Below the pieces are notes generated by a model, which did no database searches, was not told where the DNA came from, and was given only the letters and a program-made list of their open reading frames with translations. The position numbers and the translations under genes were made by a program. A stretch of DNA of 64,000 nucleotides, from positions 263,628-327,627 of the forward strand of contig JANWWF010000002.1 of the NCBI GenBank assembly GCA_025055755.1. Reading direction: 5' to 3'. Position 1 is the first letter of the stretch. Each line of letters begins with the position of its first letter. Below, in pieces: positions 37,058 through 45,602 of the stretch. Source of the stretch: Candidatus Kapaibacterium sp. GTDB lineage: Bacteria; Bacteroidota; Ignavibacteria; Kapaibacteriales; NICIL-2.

Positions 37058-37933
37058 ATGTTCGAGCTTCCTGTCCTTAATCCTCCCACCGAGGTAGAAA
37101 GGCGTCCCCCATGGCTGAAAGTACGTGCTCCAGGGGGCGAATCCTACTCGCGGCTCAAAGCAATGATGCGCTCAAAGGCGCTCCATACTGTATGCGAGGA
37201 AGCACGGTGCCCAAACATCGCAGAATGTTGGGGAGCAGGCACAGCTACTTTCATGATTGGTGGGGATACCTGTACGCGGTCTTGTGGATTCTGCGCAGTC
37301 AAAACGGGCAGACCACTTCCGATCGACTGGGATGAACCTCGGCGCGTCGCAGAAGCAGTCCGAGCAATGAACTTGGTGCATTGTGTGATTACGTCAGTCA
37401 ATCGGGATGAGCTTCCCGATGGTGGGGCACACCTGTGGGCTGAAACAATTCGGGCAGTACGTCAGCTCAATCCGGACACAACCATCGAGGTCCTGATTCC
37501 CGACTTCAAAGGGAGACATGATGCACTTCAAATAGTCCTTGATGCTACCCCTGATATACTCGGACATAACACTGAAACGGTTCCTCGTTTATATCGGCGC
37601 GTGCGCCCCCAGGGAAAATACCAATGGACGCTCGAGGTACTCCGCTATGCAAAAGAACAGCATTTCCGTACAAAAAGCGGCTTAATGGTGGGGCTCGGCG
37701 AGACAAAAGAGGAGGTTTTTGCTGTCATGGAGGACCTTCGCGCGGTAGGATGTGATATCTTGACTGTGGGGCAATACCTTCAGCCAACAAAGAATCATTT
37801 GCCAGTTGAGCGGTATGTTCATCCCGATGAATTTGCTGAATATCGCGAACGGGGAATAGCAATGGGATTTCTGCATGTAGAGTCCGGTCCCCTTGTTCGG
37901 AGCTCCTATCACGCCGAGCGCCATGTCGGTTGA
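37058..37933 (+). CDS. lipA: Lipoyl synthase
   Basis: A 291-residue radical SAM enzyme that inserts two sulfur atoms into octanoyl groups on lipoyl domains. The radical SAM motif C-x3-C-x2-C is in [17 protein letters not shown]. The auxiliary cluster cysteines are in [14 protein letters not shown], and the C-terminal serine ligand region is [13 protein letters not shown] 37058 gives the normal family length. No lipB or lipoate-dependent dehydrogenase gene adjoins. A perfect 13-base palindrome CCATCATTGATGG lies just after the stop at 37938-37950. Confidence 0.97.
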   Translation: MFELPVLNPPTEVERRPPWLKVRAPGGESYSRLKAMMRSKALHTVCEEARCPNIAECWGAGTATFMIGGDTCTRSCGFCAVKTGRPLPIDWDEPRRVAEAVRAMNLVHCVITSVNRDELPDGGAHLWAETIRAVRQLNPDTTIEVLIPDFKGRHDALQIVLDATPDILGHNTETVPRLYRRVRPQGKYQWTLEVLRYAKEQHFRTKSGLMVGLGETKEEVFAVMEDLRAVGCDILTVGQYLQPTKNHLPVERYVHPDEFAEYRERGIAMGFLHVESGPLVRSSYHAERHVG

Positions 37934-38077
37934 CCGTCCATCATTGATGGTTCTCCTCATGCAACGCTTTTTTGTGCGGAGTTGGTTGTACTACAAGCCG
38001 AATGCCGACATGAGTATTTGTTTTCTCTTCTTGCATGCGTAGAATGCAACACGTGTTCACTACTGGTGAGGTTTGCT

Positions 38078-39244
38078 ATGCCCTTTGATGGAGTTGACTA
38101 CTACAGTGTTGAAGATCTCTATACCCCAGAAGAGCGAATGGTGCGGGACACGGTTCGAGATTTCGTGGAGCGTGAGGTAATTCCAGTTATCGAGGATGCC
38201 TATCAGAAGGCATATTTCCCCATGGAGCTGGTGCCCAAAATGGCGGAGTTAGGATTGTTCGGCATGACTCTACCACAGGAATATGGTGGTGGGGGGATGA
38301 ATAATGTGTGCTACGGTCTAGCGATGCAGGAGCTCGAGCGAGGTGATTCTGGTGTCCGTTCGTTTGCTTCAGTACAAAGCTCGCTGGTGATGTACCCTAT
38401 CTACACTTACGGCTCAGAAGAGCAGCGTCGTAAGTGGCTTCCTCGGCTTGCGCGTGGTGAGGTTATAGGATGTTTCGGCTTGACAGAACCGGACTATGGT
38501 TCCAATCCGGCAGGTATGATTACGACGGCGAAAAAAATCAACGGGGGATACCTGCTCAACGGCGCTAAAATGTGGATTACAAATGGCTCGATTGCGGATG
38601 TCGCCGTTGTGTGGGCAAAGCTCGATGGCGAGGTTCATGGATTTCTCGTCGAAAAGGGGATGAAAGGCTTTTCTGCACCCGAGATGAAAAACAAACATTC
38701 GCTCCGTGCATCCATTACTTCTGAGCTCATCTTCCAGGATGTCGAAATACCTGAAGAAAACATCTTGCCCAATGCCAAAGGATTGAAAGCCCCTTTGTCC
38801 TGCCTTACCCAGGCACGGTATGGAATTGCATGGGGTGCTATTGGTGCTGCCATGGCATGCTATGATGCAGCGGTTAAGTATGCAAAAACGCGCATCCAAT
38901 TTGGTAAGCCCATAGGAGCATTTCAACTCATCCAGGAAAAGCTTGCCTACATGCTCACGGAAATCACTAAGGGGCAGTTGCTCTGCTGGCGGCTTGCAAA
39001 GCTTAAGGATGAAGGCAAGCTCCGCCCTCAACATGTTTCTCTTGCCAAGCGTAATAATGTTGCCGTTGCATTGGAGATCGCACGCCTGGCGCGTGATATT
39101 CATGGTGCCAACGGCATTATCAGCGAATATCCCGTCATGCGGCACATGCTCAACCTTGAGTCGGTCAAGACATACGAAGGAACCCATGAAATACATACCC
39201 TTATTCTCGGGGCGGATATTACAGGAATTCAGGCTTTCTCGTAA
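38078..39244 (+). CDS. gcdH: Glutaryl-CoA dehydrogenase-like acyl-CoA dehydrogenase
   Basis: A 388-residue flavoenzyme. FAD-binding signatures CFGLTEPDYGSNP and MWITNGSIADVAVVWAK are clear. The catalytic glutamate lies in KTYEGTHEIHTLILG near the C-terminus, and the end (ITGIQAF) matches GcdH proteins as remembered. It would oxidise and decarboxylate glutaryl-CoA to crotonyl-CoA, passing electrons to ETF, in lysine/tryptophan or aromatic degradation. Another short-chain acyl-CoA dehydrogenase is possible. ATG 38078 has GGTGAGG a few bases upstream; the longer frame from 37982 adds 32 Cys-rich residues with no similarity. It is separated from recN by about 60 bases. Confidence 0.9.
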   Translation: MPFDGVDYYSVEDLYTPEERMVRDTVRDFVEREVIPVIEDAYQKAYFPMELVPKMAELGLFGMTLPQEYGGGGMNNVCYGLAMQELERGDSGVRSFASVQSSLVMYPIYTYGSEEQRRKWLPRLARGEVIGCFGLTEPDYGSNPAGMITTAKKINGGYLLNGAKMWITNGSIADVAVVWAKLDGEVHGFLVEKGMKGFSAPEMKNKHSLRASITSELIFQDVEIPEENILPNAKGLKAPLSCLTQARYGIAWGAIGAAMACYDAAVKYAKTRIQFGKPIGAFQLIQEKLAYMLTEITKGQLLCWRLAKLKDEGKLRPQHVSLAKRNNVAVALEIARLARDIHGANGIISEYPVMRHMLNLESVKTYEGTHEIHTLILGADITGIQAFS

Positions 39245-39304
39245 TACTACTCACGTTGCGTGCTCTTGTAATTTCGCTGCCAACGACCAGCTTTAACACA
39301 GCGC

Positions 39305-41038
39305 ATGCTTTGCTTGCTGCGTGTTGAAAACTTCGCCGTGATAGAAAGCGTCGAACTTGAGTTCGGCCCTGCATTCAATGTCATCACCGGCGAAACGGGA
39401 GCGGGAAAATCGCTGTTAGTGGAAGCACTTATGGCAGTGCTGGGAGAGCGCGCCTCGGGCGATATGGTTCGTAGTGGTGCGCGCCGTGCAGTCATCGAAG
39501 CAAGCTTCATCATCGAGGGGAATAGCCAACTGCAGTCTCTTTTAGAGTCAAACGGCTATGCAGAGCCAGGCGCTGGTGAACTCATTCTCCGGCGAGAAAT
39601 AAGCCAACACAGCTCACGAGCATTTGTGAATGATTCTCCTGCCCCGGTGCATGTTGTTCGACAGCTGGGAGAAATGCTGGTTGATTTTCACGGACAGCAC
39701 GAGCACCAATCTTTGCTGAAAGTATCGCTGCATCGGCATCTGCTTGACTCCGTTGGGGGGCTTGACTCGATAGTAGCAGAGTACCAAGAGGCATATCATA
39801 CACTCCGCCGTGCGATCGAACAATACCAACAGCTGGTTGAGCAAGAGCATCGCCTTCGAAGCGAACGCGATTGGAAGCAGTTCCGCTTGGAAGAAATTGA
39901 TGCAGTTGCACCGCAACCGGGAGAAAAGCAATTGCTCGAGTCTGAACTACGCCGCATTGAATACGGGGAACAGCTCTTCGAGGGCTCCAGCGCAATTTAT
40001 GGGCTGCTTTATGGCCAGGACCACTCTGTCCACGACGGCTTAGTCCGAGCACGTAATCTTGCCGAGCAACTCGCTACGCTCGATGACTATTTCCGCACTG
40101 CTGCTGCTGAGCTGCGTGACCTTATCATTCGGACCGATGAGCTTGCAAAGGACGTTCAACGGTACAATGCACAGCTGGAGTGGTCTCCAGAGCGTGCGGA
40201 GTACATCCGTGACCGTCTTGCCCAGCTCGTACGGTTGGAAAAACGTTATGGTAGCATCGAACAAGCACTCGAGGAGCGCGAACGCCTTCAACGAGAATTA
40301 GCCTTGGCAGAAAATTTTGAACATGAACTAAGCCAACTGCGGGATGCCATTGTCAAAGCACGAAAGCAGCTTGGCATTCTGGGGGAGCGACTCTCGGCAA
40401 AACGGCAGCAAACAGCACGTCGTATCGAACAAGCCATCGGCGACATTTTAGCTCGGCTTGGGATGCCGGATGCTCAATTTCACGTTGTCATCGAGCGTCG
40501 CTCTGCGTTGACGCCGGAGGTGACCGATATTGTCGCTGAGTGTGACCATGGCTGCTACCATGCTTTTGAGCATGGCATTGACGAGATAGCCTTTCATATT
40601 CAAACCAACAAGGGAGAACCACCAGCGCCGCTCCACCGCATCATTTCTGGTGGAGAAGCCTCGCGCGTTATGCTAGCGCTTAAAACGATTCTCGCCAAAA
40701 GCGACCGTCTTCCTATCCTCATTTTCGATGAGATTGACACAGGGGTCAGCGGTCGCATTGCACATCGAGTAGGAGTGGCATTGGAAGAATTAGGCGCTTA
40801 CCATCAAGTGATTGCAATAACACACCAACCGCAAATAGCTGCTCGGGCACAAACGCATATCGTCGTTGAAAAGACTGTCGAAGGAGAGCGAACTTTTGTA
40901 ACAGCCCGCCGTGTTAGCGGTAGAGAACGCGTTGAGGAATTGGCAAAACTGATTGCAGGGGAGCATGTGAGCGATGGTGCTCGTAAAATTGCCCGCGAAT
41001 TACTCGACAATAGTTCCACTTACGCAACAACACCATGA
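39305..41038 (+). CDS. recN: DNA repair protein RecN
   Basis: A 577-residue SMC-like ATPase in double-strand break repair. Walker A GETGAGKS is at residues 29-36 near the start. A long coiled coil of Glu/Arg/Leu-rich sequence fills the middle, and the signature HRIISGGEASRVMLALK is followed by Walker B LIFDEIDTGVSGRIAHRVG and the ITHQPQIAA histidine switch. Its stop overlaps the phnC start (ATGA), so the transporter genes downstream are probably read from the same transcript, an unexpected pairing. Confidence 0.96.
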   Translation: MLCLLRVENFAVIESVELEFGPAFNVITGETGAGKSLLVEALMAVLGERASGDMVRSGARRAVIEASFIIEGNSQLQSLLESNGYAEPGAGELILRREISQHSSRAFVNDSPAPVHVVRQLGEMLVDFHGQHEHQSLLKVSLHRHLLDSVGGLDSIVAEYQEAYHTLRRAIEQYQQLVEQEHRLRSERDWKQFRLEEIDAVAPQPGEKQLLESELRRIEYGEQLFEGSSAIYGLLYGQDHSVHDGLVRARNLAEQLATLDDYFRTAAAELRDLIIRTDELAKDVQRYNAQLEWSPERAEYIRDRLAQLVRLEKRYGSIEQALEERERLQRELALAENFEHELSQLRDAIVKARKQLGILGERLSAKRQQTARRIEQAIGDILARLGMPDAQFHVVIERRSALTPEVTDIVAECDHGCYHAFEHGIDEIAFHIQTNKGEPPAPLHRIISGGEASRVMLALKTILAKSDRLPILIFDEIDTGVSGRIAHRVGVALEELGAYHQVIAITHQPQIAARAQTHIVVEKTVEGERTFVTARRVSGRERVEELAKLIAGEHVSDGARKIARELLDNSSTYATTP

Positions 41039-41799
41039 CCATCCTCGAAGTACGTAATCTGTCGAAAGTATATCCCAATGGGACGCAAGCATTGAAGTCG
41101 GTGACGTTCTCTGTTGAGAAAGGGGAGTTTCTCGCTGTCATTGGGCTAAGTGGCTCAGGTAAGTCGACGCTGCTCCGATGTATCAATCGGCTCATTGAAC
41201 CAACGAGCGGCACAATACTTTTCGAGGGACAAGACGTCACGCATATCAAGGGAGAAGAGCTTCGGCGGTATCGGCAGAAAATTGGCATGATCTTTCAGCA
41301 GTTCAATCTCATAGGGCGATATTCGGTGTTGCACAATGTGCTCATGGGTTCTTTAGGAAGCATTCGAACGATTGATTCATTGCTCGGACGCTTTCCAGCA
41401 TCTTTGCGTCAGTTGGCGTTGCAGAACCTGGAAATTGTTGGTATCGCCGACAAAGCGCATGTTCGTGCCGATTCGCTGTCCGGTGGACAGCAGCAACGGG
41501 TGGCAATAGCACGCGCCCTCATGCAGGAGCCGCTCATGCTGCTGGCAGATGAGCCTGTTGCATCCCTGGATCCAGCTACCTCGCACAGTGTCATGCGATA
41601 TTTGGGATACATCAACCGCGAAATTGGAACAACGATCATCTGCAATCTTCACTTCCTTAGCCTAGTGCGGGAGTATGCGACACGGGTTATTGCTCTAAAA
41701 GAAGGGGAAGTGGTCTTCGAAGGAGCACCTACTGATATTACCGAAGAGTGGTTCCGTCACATCTACGGCGATGAAGCGGTAGAGGTGGAAATTCAATAG
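41035..41799 (+). CDS. phnC: PhnC-type ABC transporter ATP-binding protein
   Basis: A 254-residue ABC ATPase. Walker A IGLSGSGKSTLLR is at about residues 36-48, Q-loop MIFQQFNLIGRYSVLHNVLMG follows (the NLIGR stretch is typical of PhnC), then the signature LSGGQQQRVAIARAL and Walker B LLADEPVASLDP. The switch His is in CNLHFLSL. PhnC proteins energise import of phosphonates or, in related systems, phosphite or hypophosphite. The permease gene follows after 22 bases. No phnD-like binding protein gene is in the window, and neighbours are not phosphonate-degrading, so the substrate is open. Confidence 0.9.
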   Translation: MTILEVRNLSKVYPNGTQALKSVTFSVEKGEFLAVIGLSGSGKSTLLRCINRLIEPTSGTILFEGQDVTHIKGEELRRYRQKIGMIFQQFNLIGRYSVLHNVLMGSLGSIRTIDSLLGRFPASLRQLALQNLEIVGIADKAHVRADSLSGGQQQRVAIARALMQEPLMLLADEPVASLDPATSHSVMRYLGYINREIGTTIICNLHFLSLVREYATRVIALKEGEVVFEGAPTDITEEWFRHIYGDEAVEVEIQ

Positions 41800-41821
41800 C
41801 TGTAGAGCGGACGTTTCACCA

Positions 41822-42886
41822 ATGTGCGGTATCCCAATGTCTTCCATCAAAGCGCGGGCAGCACAGTTTGCTATAGATTGGCTTGCGGGTACATACTTAG
41901 TAGCCATGCTTCATCGTATCCTATGGGCTGAGGTTATTATGGGAGTGCCTATACCGTTTGCATGGGGCGGTCCAGAGAGCGCGTCACTTATCGAGGGCGT
42001 TCCTGATTGGCTATTGTACTTAACGGTGGGAAGCGTGATTGCTGCATTTGCATCTGTTACAAAGGCATCTCTTGCATTGGTAGTGCAAGGGAAACTTCCT
42101 CATTCCTCATGGCAACGGACTGTGGCACTTCATCAAGGGGCACTGCTTGTGTCTTTGACCTTCATTACGGGATGGGTGGTGACCAAAATTTCTCTTGTGG
42201 ACATGTTCAGTGGGGAGCGCTTGCAGGCTGCCGGACGCATCTTTTCCAGCATGTTGCAACCAGAATGTTCTATTCTTCCCCAAGCACTCAATGCAATTGT
42301 GGAAACGGTGTACCTTGCGTTTATGGCAACGGTCCTGGCAGTGCCTGCATCCTTTGTGCTTTCGTTCCTTTCGGCGCGGAACTTAATGAAATCAAAGTTC
42401 TGGACGCGTGCCGTGTATTTATCGCTCCGAACACTTACAAACTTTACGCGCTCGATTGAACCGCTTGTGTGGGCAGTGATTTTCACAGTGTGGGTAAAGG
42501 TTGGTCCTTTCCCAGGTATGCTTGCTCTGATGGTCCACACGATTTCCTCCTTGACAAAGCAGTATTCAGAACAAATTGAGGACATTGATCCAGGTCCGCT
42601 GGAGGCAATTGCGTCAACGGGTGCACGCCAGCTTCAGATCGTGTGGTTTGGTGTCGTGCCACAGGTGTTTATCCCCTTTCTGTCGTTTACCATTTATCGC
42701 TGGGATATCAATGTCCGCATGGCAACAGTAATTGGTCTTGTCGGTGGGGGTGGTATTGGGACGATGCTCAATCAGTATCAAATGCTTGCGCAGTGGCATG
42801 AAGTCGGATTGATTGTCCTGGTGATTGCTGGAGTGGTGTGGGTGATGGATTATGTGTCAGCTCGTATCCGGGAGGCGTTGGTCTGA
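41822..42886 (+). CDS. phnE: PhnE-type ABC transporter permease
   Basis: A 354-residue membrane protein, longer than the usual 260-290 residue PhnE because of an N-terminal extension with two extra hydrophobic segments. The core has the PhnE features LRTLTNFTRSIEPLVWAVIF, QYSEQIEDIDPGPLEAIASTGA (EAA-type loop contacting the ATPase) and INVRMATVIGLVGGGGIG. It forms the membrane channel with PhnC. Its stop and the guaD ATG share one base, showing tight coupling to guanine deaminase. The substrate is unknown without a binding protein gene. Confidence 0.9.
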   Translation: MCGIPMSSIKARAAQFAIDWLAGTYLVAMLHRILWAEVIMGVPIPFAWGGPESASLIEGVPDWLLYLTVGSVIAAFASVTKASLALVVQGKLPHSSWQRTVALHQGALLVSLTFITGWVVTKISLVDMFSGERLQAAGRIFSSMLQPECSILPQALNAIVETVYLAFMATVLAVPASFVLSFLSARNLMKSKFWTRAVYLSLRTLTNFTRSIEPLVWAVIFTVWVKVGPFPGMLALMVHTISSLTKQYSEQIEDIDPGPLEAIASTGARQLQIVWFGVVPQVFIPFLSFTIYRWDINVRMATVIGLVGGGGIGTMLNQYQMLAQWHEVGLIVLVIAGVVWVMDYVSARIREALV

Positions 42887-44157
42887 TGCCAGCGATGATT
42901 TATCGCGGAGCGATCCTGCATGCAATTGACCGCGATACCATAGCCTTTTTCCCCGATGGTGGCTTGCTTGTTGAACGTGGTCGAATTGTTGCCTGCCAGC
43001 AGTTCGAACAGCTTCACGAGCAATGTCCGCGGGTTGCGGTTGCCGATTGGCGTGGAAGTCTTATCATTCCGGGGCTCGTAGATGCTCATGTCCACTTACC
43101 GCAAACAGAAGCCATTGGAGCTGAGCGCGACAACCTTCTCACATGGCTAGAGGAAGTCATATTCCCGACTGAGCGAAAGTTCCGGGATAGTAGCTACGCC
43201 GAGCTTATTGCGCATGCTTTCTTCCAGCAGGCACTAGCAGCAGGGGTTACGGCTATGGTAGTCTTTGCCCCACCGTATGAGGAAGCGACAGAAGTTTGTT
43301 TCCACGCTGCTTACGAGCGGGGCATTCGGGTAACGATGGGGATGACGCTCATGGATACCAATGTCCCTGAGGATTTGTGTGGCACACCGGATGAGCTTAT
43401 TGCTGCCTCTGAACGGCTTGCTGCACGATGGCACAACAAGGGAAGATTGCGGTATTGCATTACGCCACGCTTTGCGGGCAGTTGCTCACTCGAGCTGCTC
43501 AAGCGATGTGGAGAAACAGCCCAGGCGATGGGGCTCCCAATCCAGACACACCTTGCCGAATCTCCATCGGAACTGCAGCTTATCAAGTGCTTGTTCCCCT
43601 TGCACCGGGATTACACTAGTGTCTACGAGGACACTGGTATCCTTAGTGAGCGCACGCTGCTTGCCCATTGCATTTACCTAACTTCAGATGAACTCGAAAA
43701 AATCGAGCAGAGTCGCGCCGCTATTGTGCATTGTCCGTCATCGAACGTATACTTACAAAGTGGTATCATGCCGCTGGCTGAGTATCTGGATAGCTACAAC
43801 ATTCCCATCGGAATTGGCAGTGACATTGGAGCAGGGTACAATTGGAGCATGCTCCGGGAAGCCCGTGCAGCCAGGGAATGCAGCAAGATTCGGCACATTC
43901 AGGGGCATAGCCGGCGCATCATTAGCTTGGAGGAAGCTTTCTATTTGGCGACCTTAGGGGGAGCGCATGCTATTGGTCTTGCGCATGAAGTGGGGAATTT
44001 TGCGGTAGGCAAAGCTGCAGACTTTGTCCGCGTGTCTGTGCCGTCGTATCGTTCCTTAACGACGGCGCGGCAAGCACTTGAATACCTTCTTTATGCTGGC
44101 ACAGAGGCGATTCTTTCGACAACTATCGAAGGAGAGTGTGTATGGCAGAGACCTTGA
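42886..44157 (+). CDS. guaD: Guanine deaminase-like amidohydrolase
   Basis: A 423-residue metal-dependent hydrolase. Zinc ligands are visible in PGLVDAHVHLPQ (HxH), THLAESPSE, LAHCIYLTSDELE and GIGSDIGAGYN (Asp). The HVHLPQ and HCPSSNVYL blocks are typical of guanine deaminase, which converts guanine to xanthine and ammonia. Related enzymes act on other aminated heterocycles, so guanine is likely but not proven. Its ATG overlaps the phnE stop by one base and its 3' end overlaps the flavoenzyme gene by 16 bases. The operon context suggests the linked ABC transporter could bring in a purine or related compound (inference). Confidence 0.87.
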   Translation: MPAMIYRGAILHAIDRDTIAFFPDGGLLVERGRIVACQQFEQLHEQCPRVAVADWRGSLIIPGLVDAHVHLPQTEAIGAERDNLLTWLEEVIFPTERKFRDSSYAELIAHAFFQQALAAGVTAMVVFAPPYEEATEVCFHAAYERGIRVTMGMTLMDTNVPEDLCGTPDELIAASERLAARWHNKGRLRYCITPRFAGSCSLELLKRCGETAQAMGLPIQTHLAESPSELQLIKCLFPLHRDYTSVYEDTGILSERTLLAHCIYLTSDELEKIEQSRAAIVHCPSSNVYLQSGIMPLAEYLDSYNIPIGIGSDIGAGYNWSMLREARAARECSKIRHIQGHSRRIISLEEAFYLATLGGAHAIGLAHEVGNFAVGKAADFVRVSVPSYRSLTTARQALEYLLYAGTEAILSTTIEGECVWQRP

Positions 44158-45206
44158 ATGTTAGCGCTCTTGCTGAGCAAATGCGTGAGCGGTCGCACCA
44201 ATGGAGCAACACCCCTACTTTGCCTCCCGACATTGTTGATCTTCTCGTTAATAATCGGTTGTTCAAGCTGTTTGTCCCCGCAGAGCTTGGTGGCTGGGAG
44301 AGTAACTTAGAGTATGCGGCCCATATTTATGCAGAACTCGGTGCTGCAGATGGGAGCATAGGATGGCTTGTCCAGATTGGGTCAGGAGGGGGATTCTTTG
44401 TTCCATCGTTTCATCCGAGCATAGCAGAAGAACTTTTTGGACCTTCTACTGCTGTCGTCGCAGGGTCTGGCTATCCTACAGGTCGTGCACGGAAAGTTGT
44501 TGGAGGCTACATCGTCCGCGGGCAATGGAAGTACGCCAGCGGGGCACAATATGCAAGTGTCTTTACAGCCAACGCAGTTGTGGAGGAAACAGGGGCAATC
44601 CGAGCATTTGCATTTCGCCCAGAACAAGTAGAGCTTGTCCATGATTGGCATGCGATGGGCATGCGCGCTACATCAAGCTGGACATTTCGCGTTCACGATG
44701 TCTTTGTACCCGAAGAGCTGAGCTTCGTGGTTGGTGAGAAAGTATGGGAGCCTGGTGGAACTGTCTATGATGTTCCCTTTCTCACGTTTGCGATCATTTC
44801 GATGGGAGCAGTTTCTATGGGCTTGGCGCGAGCATTCTTTGCAGAAGCTATAGCAGTCCTCTCCGATGCCCCTGAACGTACAGCTTCCATAGCCGAGTAT
44901 CATCAGAAAAGCCAGACTGCTGAAGAGACTTTCTTTGCGTTGGTCCGACAGGTTGAGAATAGGGCTACCGGTAGGGGGGTAGAGCAAGCACTAATAGAGC
45001 AGCAATTACTGCAGTCTATTCACCAGCAGCGCATGTATGTTCTGGAGGCTGTGCCCTACTGTGGAATGCGCATCGTCGATGAGCAGTCGCGGCTAAATCG
45101 AATTTTACGGGACATGATGGTGCTCTATCAACACGAAATTCTCCGCCCTCGTATGGCAGTGGAGGTGCCGGGAGTCGAACCCGGGTCCGAAGTACCAGTC
45201 GCGTAG
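44142..45206 (+). CDS. Acyl-CoA dehydrogenase-fold flavin-dependent oxygenase-like protein
   Basis: About 354 residues. It has the acyl-CoA dehydrogenase fold (LPPDIVDLLVNNRLFKLFVP, GGYIVRGQWKYASG, MGMRATSSWTFRVHDVFVP) but lacks the usual catalytic-glutamate block. This pattern is shared with two-component flavin monooxygenases such as HsaA and the dibenzothiophene oxygenases, so a hydroxylase using reduced flavin is the best guess. No flavin reductase gene adjoins. It is last in the recN-phnC-phnE-guaD run, overlapping guaD by 16 bases, with GGAG seven bases before ATG 44142. Family sequences end near QHEILRPR; the last 15 residues here are read from DNA that is the antisense of the tmRNA 3' end. 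Confidence 0.8.
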   Translation: MAETLNVSALAEQMRERSHQWSNTPTLPPDIVDLLVNNRLFKLFVPAELGGWESNLEYAAHIYAELGAADGSIGWLVQIGSGGGFFVPSFHPSIAEELFGPSTAVVAGSGYPTGRARKVVGGYIVRGQWKYASGAQYASVFTANAVVEETGAIRAFAFRPEQVELVHDWHAMGMRATSSWTFRVHDVFVPEELSFVVGEKVWEPGGTVYDVPFLTFAIISMGAVSMGLARAFFAEAIAVLSDAPERTASIAEYHQKSQTAEETFFALVRQVENRATGRGVEQALIEQQLLQSIHQQRMYVLEAVPYCGMRIVDEQSRLNRILRDMMVLYQHEILRPRMAVEVPGVEPGSEVPVA

Positions 45207-45556
45207 CGTCTCCATGCTCAGTCGCTCTATGGAGCTTTACTCCACCGGTAGCGGAGCGACACGCGCGGTGGAGCTATCGTTCTTGTGAGCAGTTCCTGCA
45301 GCGGAACGATACACTGCAGAAACCGGCCATCAGGTGTCCGATGCTGCATCCGCATAGGTGATGGCGCCTATGCAGGCAGCAGGGAGCGGAGCTTCGCTCA
45401 ACGCATCCCAACAATGGCGCCCTAACTATTAGGCTGCCATTGCGTAGCTGTACGAGTTGGCATTTTGCCTTTGCTGGTTGTATTTACGAGCATCACCAGC
45501 AAGCTCGGCATGCAGCTACGTCGGCTGTCGTACTCCGTCGAAACCACGTCACCCCC
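45160..45556 (-). ncRNA. ssrA: Transfer-messenger RNA (tmRNA)
   Basis: A 397-nt tmRNA. The 5' end reads GGGGGTGACGTGGTTTCGACGG, and the 3' tRNA-like half has GGGTTCGACTCCC and ends CACCTCCA, which pairs with the 5' GGGGGTG. CCA is not encoded. The tag-reading frame at 45461-45429 encodes ANSYSYAMAA followed by TAA and TAG. This is very close to the Chlorobium tag ADDYSYAMAA as I recall it and is the best lineage marker in the window. tmRNA rescues stalled ribosomes and marks the nascent peptide for proteolysis. It lies 46 bases after the truncated clpB, and its 3' end overlaps the flavoenzyme gene on the other strand by 47 bases. Confidence 0.97.
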
Positions 45557-45602
45557 TCAAGGCATCATTGCAAGACGTAGTTAGCTCAGCGATATTTTGA
45601 GT

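Noticed and set aside
37938-37950. Palindrome CCATCATTGATGG as an operator for gcdH
   Set aside because: It is a perfect 13-base palindrome, but a single copy about 130 bases before the gene and with no known regulator match is not enough to call a site.
38414-39196. 260-codon open frame on the minus strand
   Set aside because: It lies wholly antisense to the glutaryl-CoA dehydrogenase gene; the translated sequence has no recognisable fold and the plus-strand protein is clearly real.
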